From Cellulosimicrobium terreum (lineage in GTDB: Bacteria; Actinomycetota; Actinomycetes; Actinomycetales; Cellulomonadaceae), in NCBI GenBank assembly GCA_014803435.1, contig JACYFD010000006.1:186001-250000 (forward strand): a DNA stretch of 64,000 nt, written 5' to 3'. Position numbers and translations under genes: made by a program. The notes below the pieces were generated by a model. It made no database searches. It saw nothing but the letters and a program-made list of their open reading frames with translations, and had not been told where the DNA came from. Positions 1-8,744 of the stretch are shown in pieces; position 1 is the stretch's first letter; the number at the start of each line of letters is the position of its first letter.

Positions 1-777
1 AAGCGCGTCAGCCCGCACGTCGTCCGCGTGACGCTCGGCGGCGAGGGCATGGACCACTTCACCCCGATGGGCTACGACCAGTGGTTCCGGCTGTTCCTCC
101 CGCGGCCCGACCAGGAGGCCCTGAGCCTGCCCACGCGCTCGTCGGGCCTGTGGTACGTGCAGTACCTCGCCACGCCCAAGGCGCGGCGGCCGTACGTCCG
201 CAACTACACGGTGCGCACGGTGCGGTCCGACCTGCGCGAGATGGACGTGGACTTCATCGTCCACGGCGACGAGGGCCCGGCCTCGCGCTTCGCGCTGACG
301 GCCGAGCCGGGCGACCGGGTGGGCCTGCTCGACCAGGGTGTCGGGTACAACCCGCGCGTCCCGCACGACTGGACGCTCGTCGTCGCGGACGAGACCGGGC
401 TGCCGGCGGCTGCGGGCATCTGCGAGTCCCTGCCCGACGACGCGCGGGGACTCGTGCTCGTCGAGCTCCCGGACCTCGCCGACGTCCAGGACTTCCGCGT
501 CCCGGCCGGGGTGGACCTGCGGTGGATCGCGCGGACGGAGGTCGAGCAGGGGGACGCCTCCGGCACCGCCGCCGACGACCACGCGATCCCAGGACGCCTC
601 GCGCTCGACGCGGTGCGCGCGGCCGACCTTCCGTCGGGCCCCGTCTACGCCTACGCCGTGGGGGAGTCCTCCTTGGCGACCGGCGTCCGCCGCCACCTCG
701 TCAACGACCGCGGGGTGCCGAAGTCGCACGTGGACTTCGTCGGCTACTGGCGCCACGGTCACGCCGCGTCGTCCTGA
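1..777 (+). CDS. siderophore-interacting protein (FAD-binding ferric-siderophore reductase), 5' end missing
   Basis: The reading frame is open at base 1, so the N-terminus lies outside the window; 258 residues are visible. The RxYTxR-type flavin-binding motif (RNYTVR) lies near visible residue 67. It is followed by a small beta-barrel and a SIP-type NADPH domain ending in a PKSHVDFVGYWRHG-like tail, the usual C-terminus of the SIP family. Family members are cytoplasmic flavoproteins that reduce ferric siderophores after import and so release iron. No siderophore genes are visible downstream; the rest of any iron locus would be to the left. The gene ends at a hairpin shared with the convergent desaturase. 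The family is confident, the substrate unknown. Confidence 0.88.
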   Translation, partial: KRVSPHVVRVTLGGEGMDHFTPMGYDQWFRLFLPRPDQEALSLPTRSSGLWYVQYLATPKARRPYVRNYTVRTVRSDLREMDVDFIVHGDEGPASRFALTAEPGDRVGLLDQGVGYNPRVPHDWTLVVADETGLPAAAGICESLPDDARGLVLVELPDLADVQDFRVPAGVDLRWIARTEVEQGDASGTAADDHAIPGRLALDAVRAADLPSGPVYAYAVGESSLATGVRRHLVNDRGVPKSHVDFVGYWRHGHAASS

Positions 778-778
778 G

Positions 779-812
779 CGGACCTGCCGCGCGTCGTCGG
801 GCGGCAGGTCCG
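779..812. terminator. bidirectional hairpin terminator
   Basis: A perfect 12-bp inverted repeat (arms 779-790 and 801-812, 10-base loop) lies between the convergent SIP and desaturase genes. There is no long T tract, as is normal for high-GC actinobacterial terminators. Confidence 0.6.
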
Positions 813-817
813 TCGGG

Positions 818-1927
818 TCAGACCTTGCGCAGCTGCTTGAACATCGGGCAGTCGAACGGGTCGCGCGCCGACAGGCCGACCTCGTTGAGGTACCGGATCA
901 CGATCCCGTAGGACTGCGCGAGGCTCGTCTCCGTGTACGGGAGGTTGAGGTTCGCGCAGTGCTCGCGCACGATCTCGCGCGTACGCACGAGGTGCGGGCG
1001 GGGCATGCTCGGGAACAGGTGGTGCTCGATCTGGAAGTTGAGGCCGCCCATGAGGATGTTCATCCACCAGCCGCCCCGGATGTTGCGCGACGTGAGGACC
1101 TGCTTCGAGAGGAAGTCGAGCTTGCTGTTCTCGGGGATGATCGCCATGCCCTTGTGGTTCGGTGCGAACGACGCGCCCATGTAGACGCCGAAGACGGCGA
1201 GCTGGACGCCGAGGAACGCGAACCCCATGCCGAGCGGCAGGACCCAGAAGATCGCGGCGACGTAGAGGGACAGGCGCAGCGCGATCGTCACGAGCTCGCC
1301 GACCCGGACGCGCAGGTCGCCGCGCGCCCTGCCCCCGGCGAGGAGGGAACGGATGGCCGTGACGTGCAGGTTGAGGCCTTCGAGCGTGAGCAGCGGGAAG
1401 AACAGGTAGCCCTGGTACCGGTTGATGACGCTCTTGAAACCCTTCGCCTCGGCCGCGTCCTCGTCGAGGAAGACGATGACGTCGGGGTTGATGTCCGGGT
1501 CCTTGCCGCGGTGGTTGGGGTTCGCGTGGTGGCGGGTGTGCTTGTTCATCCACCACGAGTGGCTGATCCCGACGACGCCGTTGGCCAGCACGCGCCCGAG
1601 ACGGTCGTTCGCCGGTCCGGACGTGAAGACCTGACGGTGCGACGCCTCGTGGGCGATGAAGGCGAACTGCGTCATGATCAGGCCGAGCGCACCGGCGATC
1701 AGGAGCTGGAACCAGGAGTCGCCCAGCAGCACGAACCCGGCGACGGCTCCGCCGAGGGCAACCGTGAGCACCGTGAGCATCCACAGGTAGTAGGCGTGCG
1801 TCCGGTGCAGCAGTCCGGCGTCGCGCACCGTGCGGGACAGTGCGCTGTAGGTGCTGGTGACGGCGCTGCCGTCCTCCGTGCGGGGGCGGGTCGCCCGGAA
1901 TCCGGGGCGTACGGCGGCTGAGGTCAC
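818..1927 (-). CDS. membrane fatty acid desaturase
   Basis: 369 residues, starting at GTG 1927 with a GAGGA-type ribosome site just upstream. It carries the three histidine boxes of membrane di-iron desaturases: HEASH at 93-97, HxxxHH at 130-134 and QIEHH at 299-303. Hydrophobic segments lie around residues 48-90 and 215-250. The glutamine-led third box is typical of acyl-lipid/acyl-CoA front-end desaturases rather than the soluble acyl-ACP type. The enzyme would insert a double bond into membrane acyl chains using O2 and reduced ferredoxin or cytochrome b5-like donors. Regiochemistry cannot be read from the sequence. No dedicated electron-transfer partner is adjacent, although the flavoprotein at 1-777 converges on it. 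Confidence 0.9.
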   Translation of the reverse strand: MTSAAVRPGFRATRPRTEDGSAVTSTYSALSRTVRDAGLLHRTHAYYLWMLTVLTVALGGAVAGFVLLGDSWFQLLIAGALGLIMTQFAFIAHEASHRQVFTSGPANDRLGRVLANGVVGISHSWWMNKHTRHHANPNHRGKDPDINPDVIVFLDEDAAEAKGFKSVINRYQGYLFFPLLTLEGLNLHVTAIRSLLAGGRARGDLRVRVGELVTIALRLSLYVAAIFWVLPLGMGFAFLGVQLAVFGVYMGASFAPNHKGMAIIPENSKLDFLSKQVLTSRNIRGGWWMNILMGGLNFQIEHHLFPSMPRPHLVRTREIVREHCANLNLPYTETSLAQSYGIVIRYLNEVGLSARDPFDCPMFKQLRKV

Positions 1928-2078
1928 AGGTCCTCGCAGGTGGTCGTGGTCGACTTCCCAGCCGCGGAGGTGAGCGTGTGCTCGTGGTGCAGATCACCCC
2001 ACCCTACGGGACCGTAGGTTGTGCACGCGAGGCCGACGCGTGAAGAAGCGGTGCGCGAGCCGGAGCGGGTTCGTCGGG

Positions 2079-3032
2079 TCAGGCCGCGAACCGGAACGTC
2101 TGGCGGTACTCGGCGGGCGTGATACCCACGGCGCGGCGGAAGTGGTGGCGCAGGAGCGCCGCCGATCCGAAGCCGCACCGCCGCGCGACCTCCTCGAGGT
2201 CGAGCCGGGTCTCCTCGAGGAGCGACTGCGCATAGGTCACGCGCTGGGAGGTGAGCCACGCGAGCGGCGTCGTCCCGGTCTGCGCGACGAACGAGCGCGC
2301 GAACGTGCGCTCCGAGGTGTGCGCCCGGTGTGCGAGGTCGCGGACGGTGAGGGGCTCGTCGAGGTGCTCGGTCATCCACTCGAGCAGCTCGGCGAACGAG
2401 TCCTCCTCGCACTCGAGCACCGGGCGCTGGATGAACTGACGCTGCCCGCCGTCTCGCTGGGGCGGCACGACCATGCGCCGCGCGATCGTGTTCGCGACCC
2501 CCGCTCCGAGCTCGCGGCGCACGAGGTGCAGGCACGCGTCGATGCCCGCAGCGGTCCCCGCGCTCGTGATGAGGTTCCCGTCGTCGACGAACAGCACGTC
2601 GGGGTTGATGTCGAGGCTCGGGTGGCGGCGGCGCAGCTCGTCGGCGTGCATCCAGTGCGTCGTGACGCGGCGCCCGTCGATCACCCCCGCCGCGGCGAGC
2701 ACGAAGACGCCCGAGCAGACGCTCAGGACGAGCGCTCCGCGCGCCGTCGCGCGCCGCAGCGCGTCGAGCACCTCCTCGGGGTAGTGCGAGCCGATGCGGA
2801 TCGCCGGGACGACGACGAGGTCGGCGTCGTCGGTCGCGTCGAGGTCGTGGTCGGGCACGACCTGCGCCCCGACGGAGGTGCGCACGGGCCGCCCGGCGAC
2901 GGGGCCGCAGACGCGGAAGTCGAAGCGCGGGACGCCGGCGTCGGTGCGGTCGAGGCCGAACACCTCGCACACGACGCCGAACTCGAACGGGGCCAGGCCG
3001 TCGCTCACGACGGCCGCGACGGTGCGCAGCAT
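2079..3032 (-). CDS. GlxA-type transcriptional regulator (DJ-1/PfpI domain + AraC HTH)
   Basis: 317 residues from ATG 3032. The N-terminal ~185 residues are a DJ-1/PfpI-like domain with the conserved nucleophile elbow (LSVCSGVFVLAAAG). The C-terminal ~100 residues are a double helix-turn-helix AraC domain (LxDLAHRAHTSERTFARSF and VARRCGFGSAALLRHHFRR). Such proteins sense a small ligand and activate nearby or distant genes. I prefer ATG 3032 over GTG 3041 because TACGGT (3045-3040) stands 7 bases before ATG 3032 and overlaps the GTG. The message is therefore probably leaderless. The target is not evident; it faces away from the small gene at 3123. Confidence 0.87.
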   Translation of the reverse strand: MLRTVAAVVSDGLAPFEFGVVCEVFGLDRTDAGVPRFDFRVCGPVAGRPVRTSVGAQVVPDHDLDATDDADLVVVPAIRIGSHYPEEVLDALRRATARGALVLSVCSGVFVLAAAGVIDGRRVTTHWMHADELRRRHPSLDINPDVLFVDDGNLITSAGTAAGIDACLHLVRRELGAGVANTIARRMVVPPQRDGGQRQFIQRPVLECEEDSFAELLEWMTEHLDEPLTVRDLAHRAHTSERTFARSFVAQTGTTPLAWLTSQRVTYAQSLLEETRLDLEEVARRCGFGSAALLRHHFRRAVGITPAEYRQTFRFAA

Positions 3033-3039
3033 GCCTCGC

Positions 3040-3045
3040 ACCGTA
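3040..3045 (-). promoter_or_regulatory. -10 element (TACGGT) of a leaderless promoter
   Basis: TACGGT on the minus strand, 7 bases before ATG 3032 of the GlxA-type regulator. It decides the start codon. Confidence 0.55.
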
Positions 3046-3122
3046 CGCCTTTGGCAGTATCTTGTCGAGAGGTGTCAGGTCTGCCACTGGTCCGCGTCCG
3101 CGCTGGTCGCGAAGGTGGAGAC

Positions 3123-3434
3123 ATGGACATTCTCTGGGGTGCGGTGGCTCTTCTCCTCGTCGTCGGAACCACGACGGTGGCGCTCGCGGTGCGTAGCGAC
3201 GACCCGTCGCGACCGTGGTTCCCGGCCGGCACGGACGTCCGTGTCCACGGCGAGCAGTGGGACCGTGACGCGCGACGTCTCGACGCCGATCTCCGGGCGG
3301 CCGCCTCCCGTCTCGACGTCGGGGCCGGGGTGCCGGTGGACCCGCACCAGGTGGCGGCCGAGATCGTGCTGCGCCGCAAGGTGCCGAACCCGGCGGTGCG
3401 CGACGGCGTCCGGGGTGTGCCGGTCCCGCACTGA
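3123..3434 (+). CDS. small membrane-anchored protein of unknown function
   Basis: 103 residues from ATG 3123, preceded by a good ribosome site (GGTGGAG, 3 bases before). Residues 4-24 form one hydrophobic helix (IxWGAVALLLVVGTTTVALAV). The remaining ~78 residues are charged and probably cytoplasmic or surface-exposed, with an amphipathic Arg/Asp-rich stretch at about 45-70. No motif is recognised. It is supported as a gene by its ribosome site, codon pattern and the terminator immediately after its stop. It is divergent from the GlxA-type regulator and convergent with mqo. Function unknown. Confidence 0.6.
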   Translation: MDILWGAVALLLVVGTTTVALAVRSDDPSRPWFPAGTDVRVHGEQWDRDARRLDADLRAAASRLDVGAGVPVDPHQVAAEIVLRRKVPNPAVRDGVRGVPVPH

Positions 3435-3437
3435 CGC

Positions 3438-3474
3438 ACGACGGCCCGGACCTCGTGGAGGTCCGGGCCGTCGT
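3438..3474. terminator. bidirectional hairpin terminator
   Basis: A perfect 17-bp inverted repeat (arms 3438-3454 and 3458-3474) with a 3-base loop lies between the stop of the small membrane gene (3434) and the convergent end of mqo (3493). It is the strongest stem in the window. Confidence 0.8.
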
Positions 3475-3492
3475 CGCAGGAGGAGCGTCAGC

Positions 3493-5013
3493 TCAGGCGC
3501 GGGTGCCGATCGCGTCCACGTCCGCCCCGCCGGTGAGCTGGTCGAGACCGTCGAGCTCCTCGGCCTCCCACGGCGCCTGGCCGAGGCTCGGGATCATGGT
3601 CGCAAGCTCCGGGCGCCACTTGGTGAAGCGGTTCGGGAAGCAGCGCTCGAGCAGGTCGATCATCGCCGGGACGGCGGTCGAGGCGCCCGGGGAGGCGCCG
3701 AGCAGGCCCGCGATGGAGCCGTCGGCCGCGGTGATGACCTCGGTGCCGAACTCGAGGACGCCCTTGCCGTCGGCGTCCTTCTTGATCACCTGGACGCGCT
3801 GGCCGGCGGTGATGGTCTCCCAGTCCTTGGGGTGCGCCGTCGGCATGAACGCCTGGAGAGCCGTGAACTTGGTCTCCGGGCTCGCGACGACCTGACCCAC
3901 GAGGTACTGCGTGAGGTCGAGGTTCTTCAGCCCGGCGCCGAGCATCGAGCCGAGGTTGTGCAGGCGCAGCGACGTGAGCAGGCCCAGGTACTTCCCCTTC
4001 TTGAGGAACTTGGGGCTGAACCCGGCGTAGGGGCCGAACATCAGGTAGCTCTTGCCGTCGACCACGCGGGTGTCCAGGTGCGGGACCGACATGGGCGGCG
4101 ATCCGACGTCGGCCTTGCCGTACACCTTCGCGTGGTGCTGCGCGACGAGCTCGGGGTCGTCGGTGCGCAGGAACTCGCCGCTGATCGGGAAGCCGCCGTA
4201 GCCCTTGGCCTCGGGGATCCCGGCCTTCTGCAGGATCGGGAGCGCGCCGCCACCGGCGCCGACGAACACGAACTTCGCCTCGACCGTCGAGCGTCGGTCC
4301 GCGGCGTTCCAGGAGCGGTCCTTCACCGTGAGGCGCCAGCGCCCGTCCTTGGTCTTCTTGAGGTTCTTGACCTCGTGCTCGAGGAAGAGCTGCGTACCGC
4401 TCGCGACCAGGTGGTCGACGAGCTGCTGCGTGAGGGCGCCGAAGTCGACGTCCGTGCCGCTCGTCGCGCGCGTCGCGGCGATCGGCTCGTCGCCGTCGCG
4501 CTCGGCGACGAGGAGCGGTGCCCACTGCGCGACGACCGCAGGGTCGTCGGAGAACTCGAGCTCCGAGAACAGCGGGTGCTCGCGCAGCGTCTCGAACCGG
4601 CGGCGCAGGTAGTCGACGTTCTCCGCGCCGCGGACGAACGTCATGTGCGGCGTGCGGGAGATGAAGCTCGCGGGCTGGGGGAGCGCGCCCGTCGTGAGCA
4701 GGTGGTGCCAGAACTCGCGCGAGACCTCGAACTGCTCGTTGATCGCCACCGCCTTGGTGATGTCGATCGAGCCGTCCGGCCGCTCGGGCGTGTAGTTCAG
4801 CTCGCACAGGGCGGCGTGGCCGGTACCGGCGTTGTTCCAGGGGTTCGACGACTCCTGCGCGACGGCGTCCAGACGCTCGTAGATGCGCACGGTCCAGGAG
4901 GGTTCGAGGACCTTGATGAGGGCGCCCAGGGTGGCACTCATGATGCCGCCGCCGATGAGGGCTACGTCGATCTGGTCTGCGTTGCTTGCGGGGTTGCTCG
5001 CTCGACTCGACAC
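3493..5013 (-). CDS. mqo: malate:quinone oxidoreductase
   Basis: 506 residues, the normal family length. The N-terminal FAD-binding motif is DVALIGGGIMSATLG (residues 16-30), followed by family signatures QESSNPWNNAGTGHAALCELNYTP (residues ~52-75) and, near the C-terminus, PSLGQAPW. The enzyme is a peripheral membrane flavoprotein that oxidises malate to oxaloacetate and passes electrons to menaquinone, acting as the TCA-cycle malate oxidation step in many actinobacteria. The start is GTG 5013, 6 bases after TAGGAT (5025-5020), so the message looks leaderless. It stands alone, ending at a strong shared terminator. Confidence 0.96.
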   Translation of the reverse strand: MSSRASNPASNADQIDVALIGGGIMSATLGALIKVLEPSWTVRIYERLDAVAQESSNPWNNAGTGHAALCELNYTPERPDGSIDITKAVAINEQFEVSREFWHHLLTTGALPQPASFISRTPHMTFVRGAENVDYLRRRFETLREHPLFSELEFSDDPAVVAQWAPLLVAERDGDEPIAATRATSGTDVDFGALTQQLVDHLVASGTQLFLEHEVKNLKKTKDGRWRLTVKDRSWNAADRRSTVEAKFVFVGAGGGALPILQKAGIPEAKGYGGFPISGEFLRTDDPELVAQHHAKVYGKADVGSPPMSVPHLDTRVVDGKSYLMFGPYAGFSPKFLKKGKYLGLLTSLRLHNLGSMLGAGLKNLDLTQYLVGQVVASPETKFTALQAFMPTAHPKDWETITAGQRVQVIKKDADGKGVLEFGTEVITAADGSIAGLLGASPGASTAVPAMIDLLERCFPNRFTKWRPELATMIPSLGQAPWEAEELDGLDQLTGGADVDAIGTRA

Positions 5014-5019
5014 CCTTCG

Positions 5020-5025
5020 ATCCTA
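5020..5025 (-). promoter_or_regulatory. -10 element (TAGGAT) of the leaderless mqo promoter
   Basis: TAGGAT on the minus strand ends 6 bases before the GTG start of mqo, leaving no room for a ribosome binding site. Confidence 0.6.
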
Positions 5026-5083
5026 CGCTTGTGAAAAGGTGCACTAAGTGTGCGATGCGTCACGGGCGTGCGTCACATTCTCC

Positions 5084-5099
5084 CGGGACCAAGGTCCCG
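5084..5099. terminator. short inverted repeat, probable terminator
   Basis: A 7-bp perfect stem (5084-5090 and 5093-5099) with a 2-base spacer, 24 bases beyond the stop of the TetR/PNPOx/mycothiol-enzyme operon. It could also be a protein-binding palindrome upstream of mqo. Confidence 0.35.
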
Positions 5100-5122
5100 C
5101 ACGCCGACGTGGTATCGCAGTA

Positions 5123-5904
<782 letters not shown>

Positions 5905-5914
<10 letters not shown>

Positions 5915-6606
5915 AGGAGCTCCTTCGTCCAGCGGGGGGACGGTTCACCGTCGGGCGACGGTGGTGTCGTCGAGGTGGTGTAGCGCAGGCGGGCCTGGCC
6001 GTCGGACGGCGACGACGCCCAGAACTCGACCGTCGTGGCCTCGAGCGCGTACGCGGTCCACGCGTCGAGCACGAGCCCGGGCTCGGCGCGAACACGGGCG
6101 AGGGCGGCGTCCCACGCCGCGCGGTACGACGCTCGCGAGGAGAGGGGCGTGCTCTGCTGCCCGGCGAGCGCCGTCGCGCGTGAGAACTCGGACCGGGCGA
6201 GGAAGTCGCCGGCCGAGGCCTCTGCCCCGAGCGGCACGACCGGGCCGCGCACGCGCACCTGGCGGCCGCGCTCACGCCACAAGAAGGTCAGTGCGGCGTG
6301 CGGGTTCTGCTCGAGCGCGATCCCCTTGGGGGAGTCCGATCGCGTCGCGAAGGACCAGCCGCCGGGCCCGACGTCCTTGAGGATCAGGGTCCGGGCGTCG
6401 ACGCGGCCGCCGGCGTCGGCCGTCGACAGGGTCGCGGCGTGCGGGGCGGGCGAGCCCGCGTCGATCGCGTCGTCGAGCCAGTCGAGGAACAGCGTCACGG
6501 GGTCGCCGGGTGCAGCGTCGACGTCGAGACCGGGCAGGTCGGGGCCGAGCACCGGCAGGGCGCGCAGGCGCTCCCGCAGGGTCGGTCGTTCGGGCTCGGC
6601 GGTCAT
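5905..6606 (-). CDS. pyridoxamine 5'-phosphate oxidase-family flavoprotein
   Basis: 233 residues with the FMN split-barrel pattern of PNPOx: a LDDAIDAGSPAPHAATLSTA opening, VDARTLILKDVGPGGWSFAT, the FLWRERGRQVRVRG strand and a C-terminal RLRYT...W end. PdxH oxidises pyridoxine or pyridoxamine 5'-phosphate to PLP. The C-terminal segment lacks a clearly recognisable RxxxPxxxxW signature of true PdxH, so this may be a PNPOx-like reductase (F420 or FMN) instead. It overlaps the TetR gene upstream by 4 bases (ATGA) and the mycothiol-type enzyme downstream by 10, forming one operon under TetR control. Confidence 0.75.
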
Positions 6607-7214
6607 GCGTGCTCCCGTTCGTCGGGGACGGTCGAGTGGGCTCGGCGTGCCGGGCGGTCGGCCGGGTCCGCGCCGAGCAGCGCGACGAAGCCCCGGACCG
6701 CGCCGGTCATCGCGTCGGGGTCGTCCAGCCCGCGGGCGAGGACGTACCCGCCCTGGACGATCGCGACAGCGGCGAGCGCGCGGTCCCGGGCCGCGTCGTC
6801 GGGCAGGCCGTCCTCGCGCAGGACGGCGGCGACGAGGTCGACCAGGCCGGCGAAGTACCCGCGGACCTCGGCGGTGAGCGCGGCGTCGTCCATGACGGCC
6901 TGGTCGCTCACGAGCCGGCCGACCCTGCAGCCGGCGAGCGCGGGCCGGGGGCGTTCGAGGTAGCGGACGAGCCGGTCGAGAGCGGTGCCGGACCGGTCGA
7001 GGTCGTGGCGCGCGGCGTCGAGCGCGCTGCGGGTGGTCGCGTGGACCGCCGCGCTCGCGAGCTCGTGCTTGGTGGGGAAGTGGTGGTAGAGGCTGCCCTG
7101 TCCGACGCCGCTCGCGTCGAGCACCTGGCGTGGGCTCGTGGCGCCGACGCCCTGTGCCCAGAAGAGCTCCTGTGCGGCCGTCACGAGCCGGTCGCGGGCG
7201 GTGGTCGCGGTCAT
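6603..7214 (-). CDS. TetR-family repressor
   Basis: 203 residues. The N-terminal HTH spans about residues 8-50 (LVTAAQELFWAQGVGATSPR, then VGQGSLYHHFPTKHELA); the variable C-terminal ligand domain follows. It is the first gene of the operon with the PNPOx-like and mycothiol-type enzymes (4-base overlap) and is divergent from the DHA2 exporter at 7298. ATG 7214 lies 6 bases after TATGGT (7226-7221), which is itself one arm of the palindrome 7221-7244. It therefore very likely represses both its own operon and the exporter, with the inducer an exported or modified toxic compound (inference). Confidence 0.9.
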   Translation of the reverse strand: MTATTARDRLVTAAQELFWAQGVGATSPRQVLDASGVGQGSLYHHFPTKHELASAAVHATTRSALDAARHDLDRSGTALDRLVRYLERPRPALAGCRVGRLVSDQAVMDDAALTAEVRGYFAGLVDLVAAVLREDGLPDDAARDRALAAVAIVQGGYVLARGLDDPDAMTGAVRGFVALLGADPADRPARRAHSTVPDEREHA

Positions 7215-7220
7215 GCGGTC

Positions 7221-7244
7221 ACCATACCTACCTCTAGGTATGGT
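7221..7244. promoter_or_regulatory. TetR operator palindrome between divergent promoters
   Basis: A perfect inverted repeat with 10-bp arms (7221-7230, 7235-7244) and a 4-base spacer. The left arm contains, on the minus strand, the TATGGT -10 element of the leaderless TetR operon. The position and the typical TetR half-site (ACCTA/TAGGT) support repressor binding. Confidence 0.8.
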
Positions 7245-7285
7245 GTCGATCGACGGTGCAGCCCGCGGACGGGAGCGCGTGGTCG

Positions 7286-7291
7286 TACCGT
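7286..7291 (+). promoter_or_regulatory. -10 element (TACCGT) of a leaderless promoter
   Basis: TACCGT ends 6 bases before GTG 7298 of the DHA2 exporter. With the absence of any ribosome site it fixes the start there rather than at the upstream in-frame ATG codons. Confidence 0.5.
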
Positions 7292-7297
7292 GGTCCT

Positions 7298-8689
7298 GTG
7301 ACGGTCCAACGGCGTGTGCTGGTGGTCGCGATCCTCGCGTCGTTCGTCTCGTTCCTCGACGGCTCGGTGGTCAACGTCGCGCTGCCCGCGATCTCCGACG
7401 AGCTCACCACCGGCCCTGTCACGGGGCTCGCGCTGCAGCAATGGGTCGTCGACGCCTACCTGATCACGCTCGGGTCGTTCATCCTCCTCGCCGGGTCGTT
7501 GTCCGACGTCCACGGCCGGCGTCGCGTCATGGCCGTGGGCCTCGTCGGCTTCGCGGTCACGTCGGTCGCCTGCGCGCTCGCACCCGACGGGTTGTTCCTC
7601 GTCGTGGCGCGCGGCCTTCAAGGGGTCGCCGGTGCGCTGCTGGTCCCGAGCTCGCTCGCGATGATCATCTCGACGTTCGACGGCGCGCGGCAGGCTCGCG
7701 CGATCGGCTCCTGGACCGCGTGGACGAGCACCGCCTCGCTGATCGGTCCGCTCCTCGGCGGGGTCCTGATCGACGCGATCTCGTGGCGCTGGGTGTTCTG
7801 GATCAACGTCGTCCCCGTCGTGGTGACGCTGTGGCTCCTGCGCGGGGTGCCGCGCTCGGCCGCGGAGGAGCCGGGGGCAGTGGCGACGCGACGGATCGAC
7901 GTCACCGGTGCGACGCTCGCCGCCGTCGGGCTCGCCGGGACGGTGTTCGCACTCATCGAGCAGGGCCGGTTCGGGTGGGCGAGCCCGATCGTGTGGTTGC
8001 CGGCCGTCGTCGGCGTCGCGTGCCTCGCCGCGTTCGTCTGGTGGGAGCTGCGGGCGCCGGACCCGATGCTCCCGCCCCGCCTCTTCCGCGTGCGCAACTT
8101 CGCGTGGGGCAACCTCGCCACGGCCGCGATCTACGGCGCGCTGTACTTCGGCGGGTTCGTCGTGACGCTCTTCCTGCAGCAGGTCGGCGGCTACAGCGCG
8201 ACCGCCGCCGGGCTGGCCCAGCTGCCCGTCACGCTCGTGCTGCTCGCCCTGTCCACGCGCTTCGGTGCGCTCGCGGGTCGGTACGGGCCGCGACTGTTCA
8301 TGACGGTGGGGCCGATCATCGGAGGCGTGGGCTACCTGCTCCTGCTCACGACGACCGACGACGCCGTGTACGTCACGCAGGTCCTGCCGGGCCTGCTGCT
8401 CTTCGGCCTGGGCCTCGCGATGACGGTCGCCCCCCTCACGTCCGCAATCCTCGGCTCGATCCCGGCGGCCGACGCAGGCATCGGGTCCGCCGCGAACAAC
8501 GCGGTCTCCCGTGTCGCAGGACTGGTCGTCATCGCTCTCGCCGGCATGATCGTCGGGGGCGCGCTGGACCTCGACGGGTTCCACCGCTCGCTCGTCGTCA
8601 CGGCGGGGCTGCTGATCCTCGGCGGTGTCGTGAGCTGGGTCGGGATCCGCAACCAGAACCTCCGCGACGATCCGACCGCGGGGACGTGA
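7298..8689 (+). CDS. MFS drug-efflux transporter, DHA2 (14-TM) family
   Basis: 463 residues from GTG 7298. It shows the DHA2 pattern: the first helix VLVVAILASFVSFLDGSVVNVALPAI (motif D1), LQQWVVDAYLITLGSFILLAGSLSDVHGRRRVM (motif A), a GPLLGGVLI motif C, and roughly 13-14 hydrophobic helices. Such inner-membrane proton antiporters export drugs, dyes or metabolites. The gene is divergent from a TetR repressor with a perfect operator in between, so expression is probably induced by its own substrate. The two enzymes on the other side of the operator may modify the same compound. Substrate unknown. Confidence 0.9.
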   Translation: MTVQRRVLVVAILASFVSFLDGSVVNVALPAISDELTTGPVTGLALQQWVVDAYLITLGSFILLAGSLSDVHGRRRVMAVGLVGFAVTSVACALAPDGLFLVVARGLQGVAGALLVPSSLAMIISTFDGARQARAIGSWTAWTSTASLIGPLLGGVLIDAISWRWVFWINVVPVVVTLWLLRGVPRSAAEEPGAVATRRIDVTGATLAAVGLAGTVFALIEQGRFGWASPIVWLPAVVGVACLAAFVWWELRAPDPMLPPRLFRVRNFAWGNLATAAIYGALYFGGFVVTLFLQQVGGYSATAAGLAQLPVTLVLLALSTRFGALAGRYGPRLFMTVGPIIGGVGYLLLLTTTDDAVYVTQVLPGLLLFGLGLAMTVAPLTSAILGSIPAADAGIGSAANNAVSRVAGLVVIALAGMIVGGALDLDGFHRSLVVTAGLLILGGVVSWVGIRNQNLRDDPTAGT

Positions 8690-8744
8690 CCGGGCGCGGG
8701 GCGCTGGTGCGGGGACCCGCCTGGCGCACCCGTCTCGCGTCGGC

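Noticed and set aside
2794-5034. 746-codon plus-strand frame opposite mqo.
   Set aside because: mqo has full-length family motifs on the other strand; the frame has no ribosome site and no recognisable domain.
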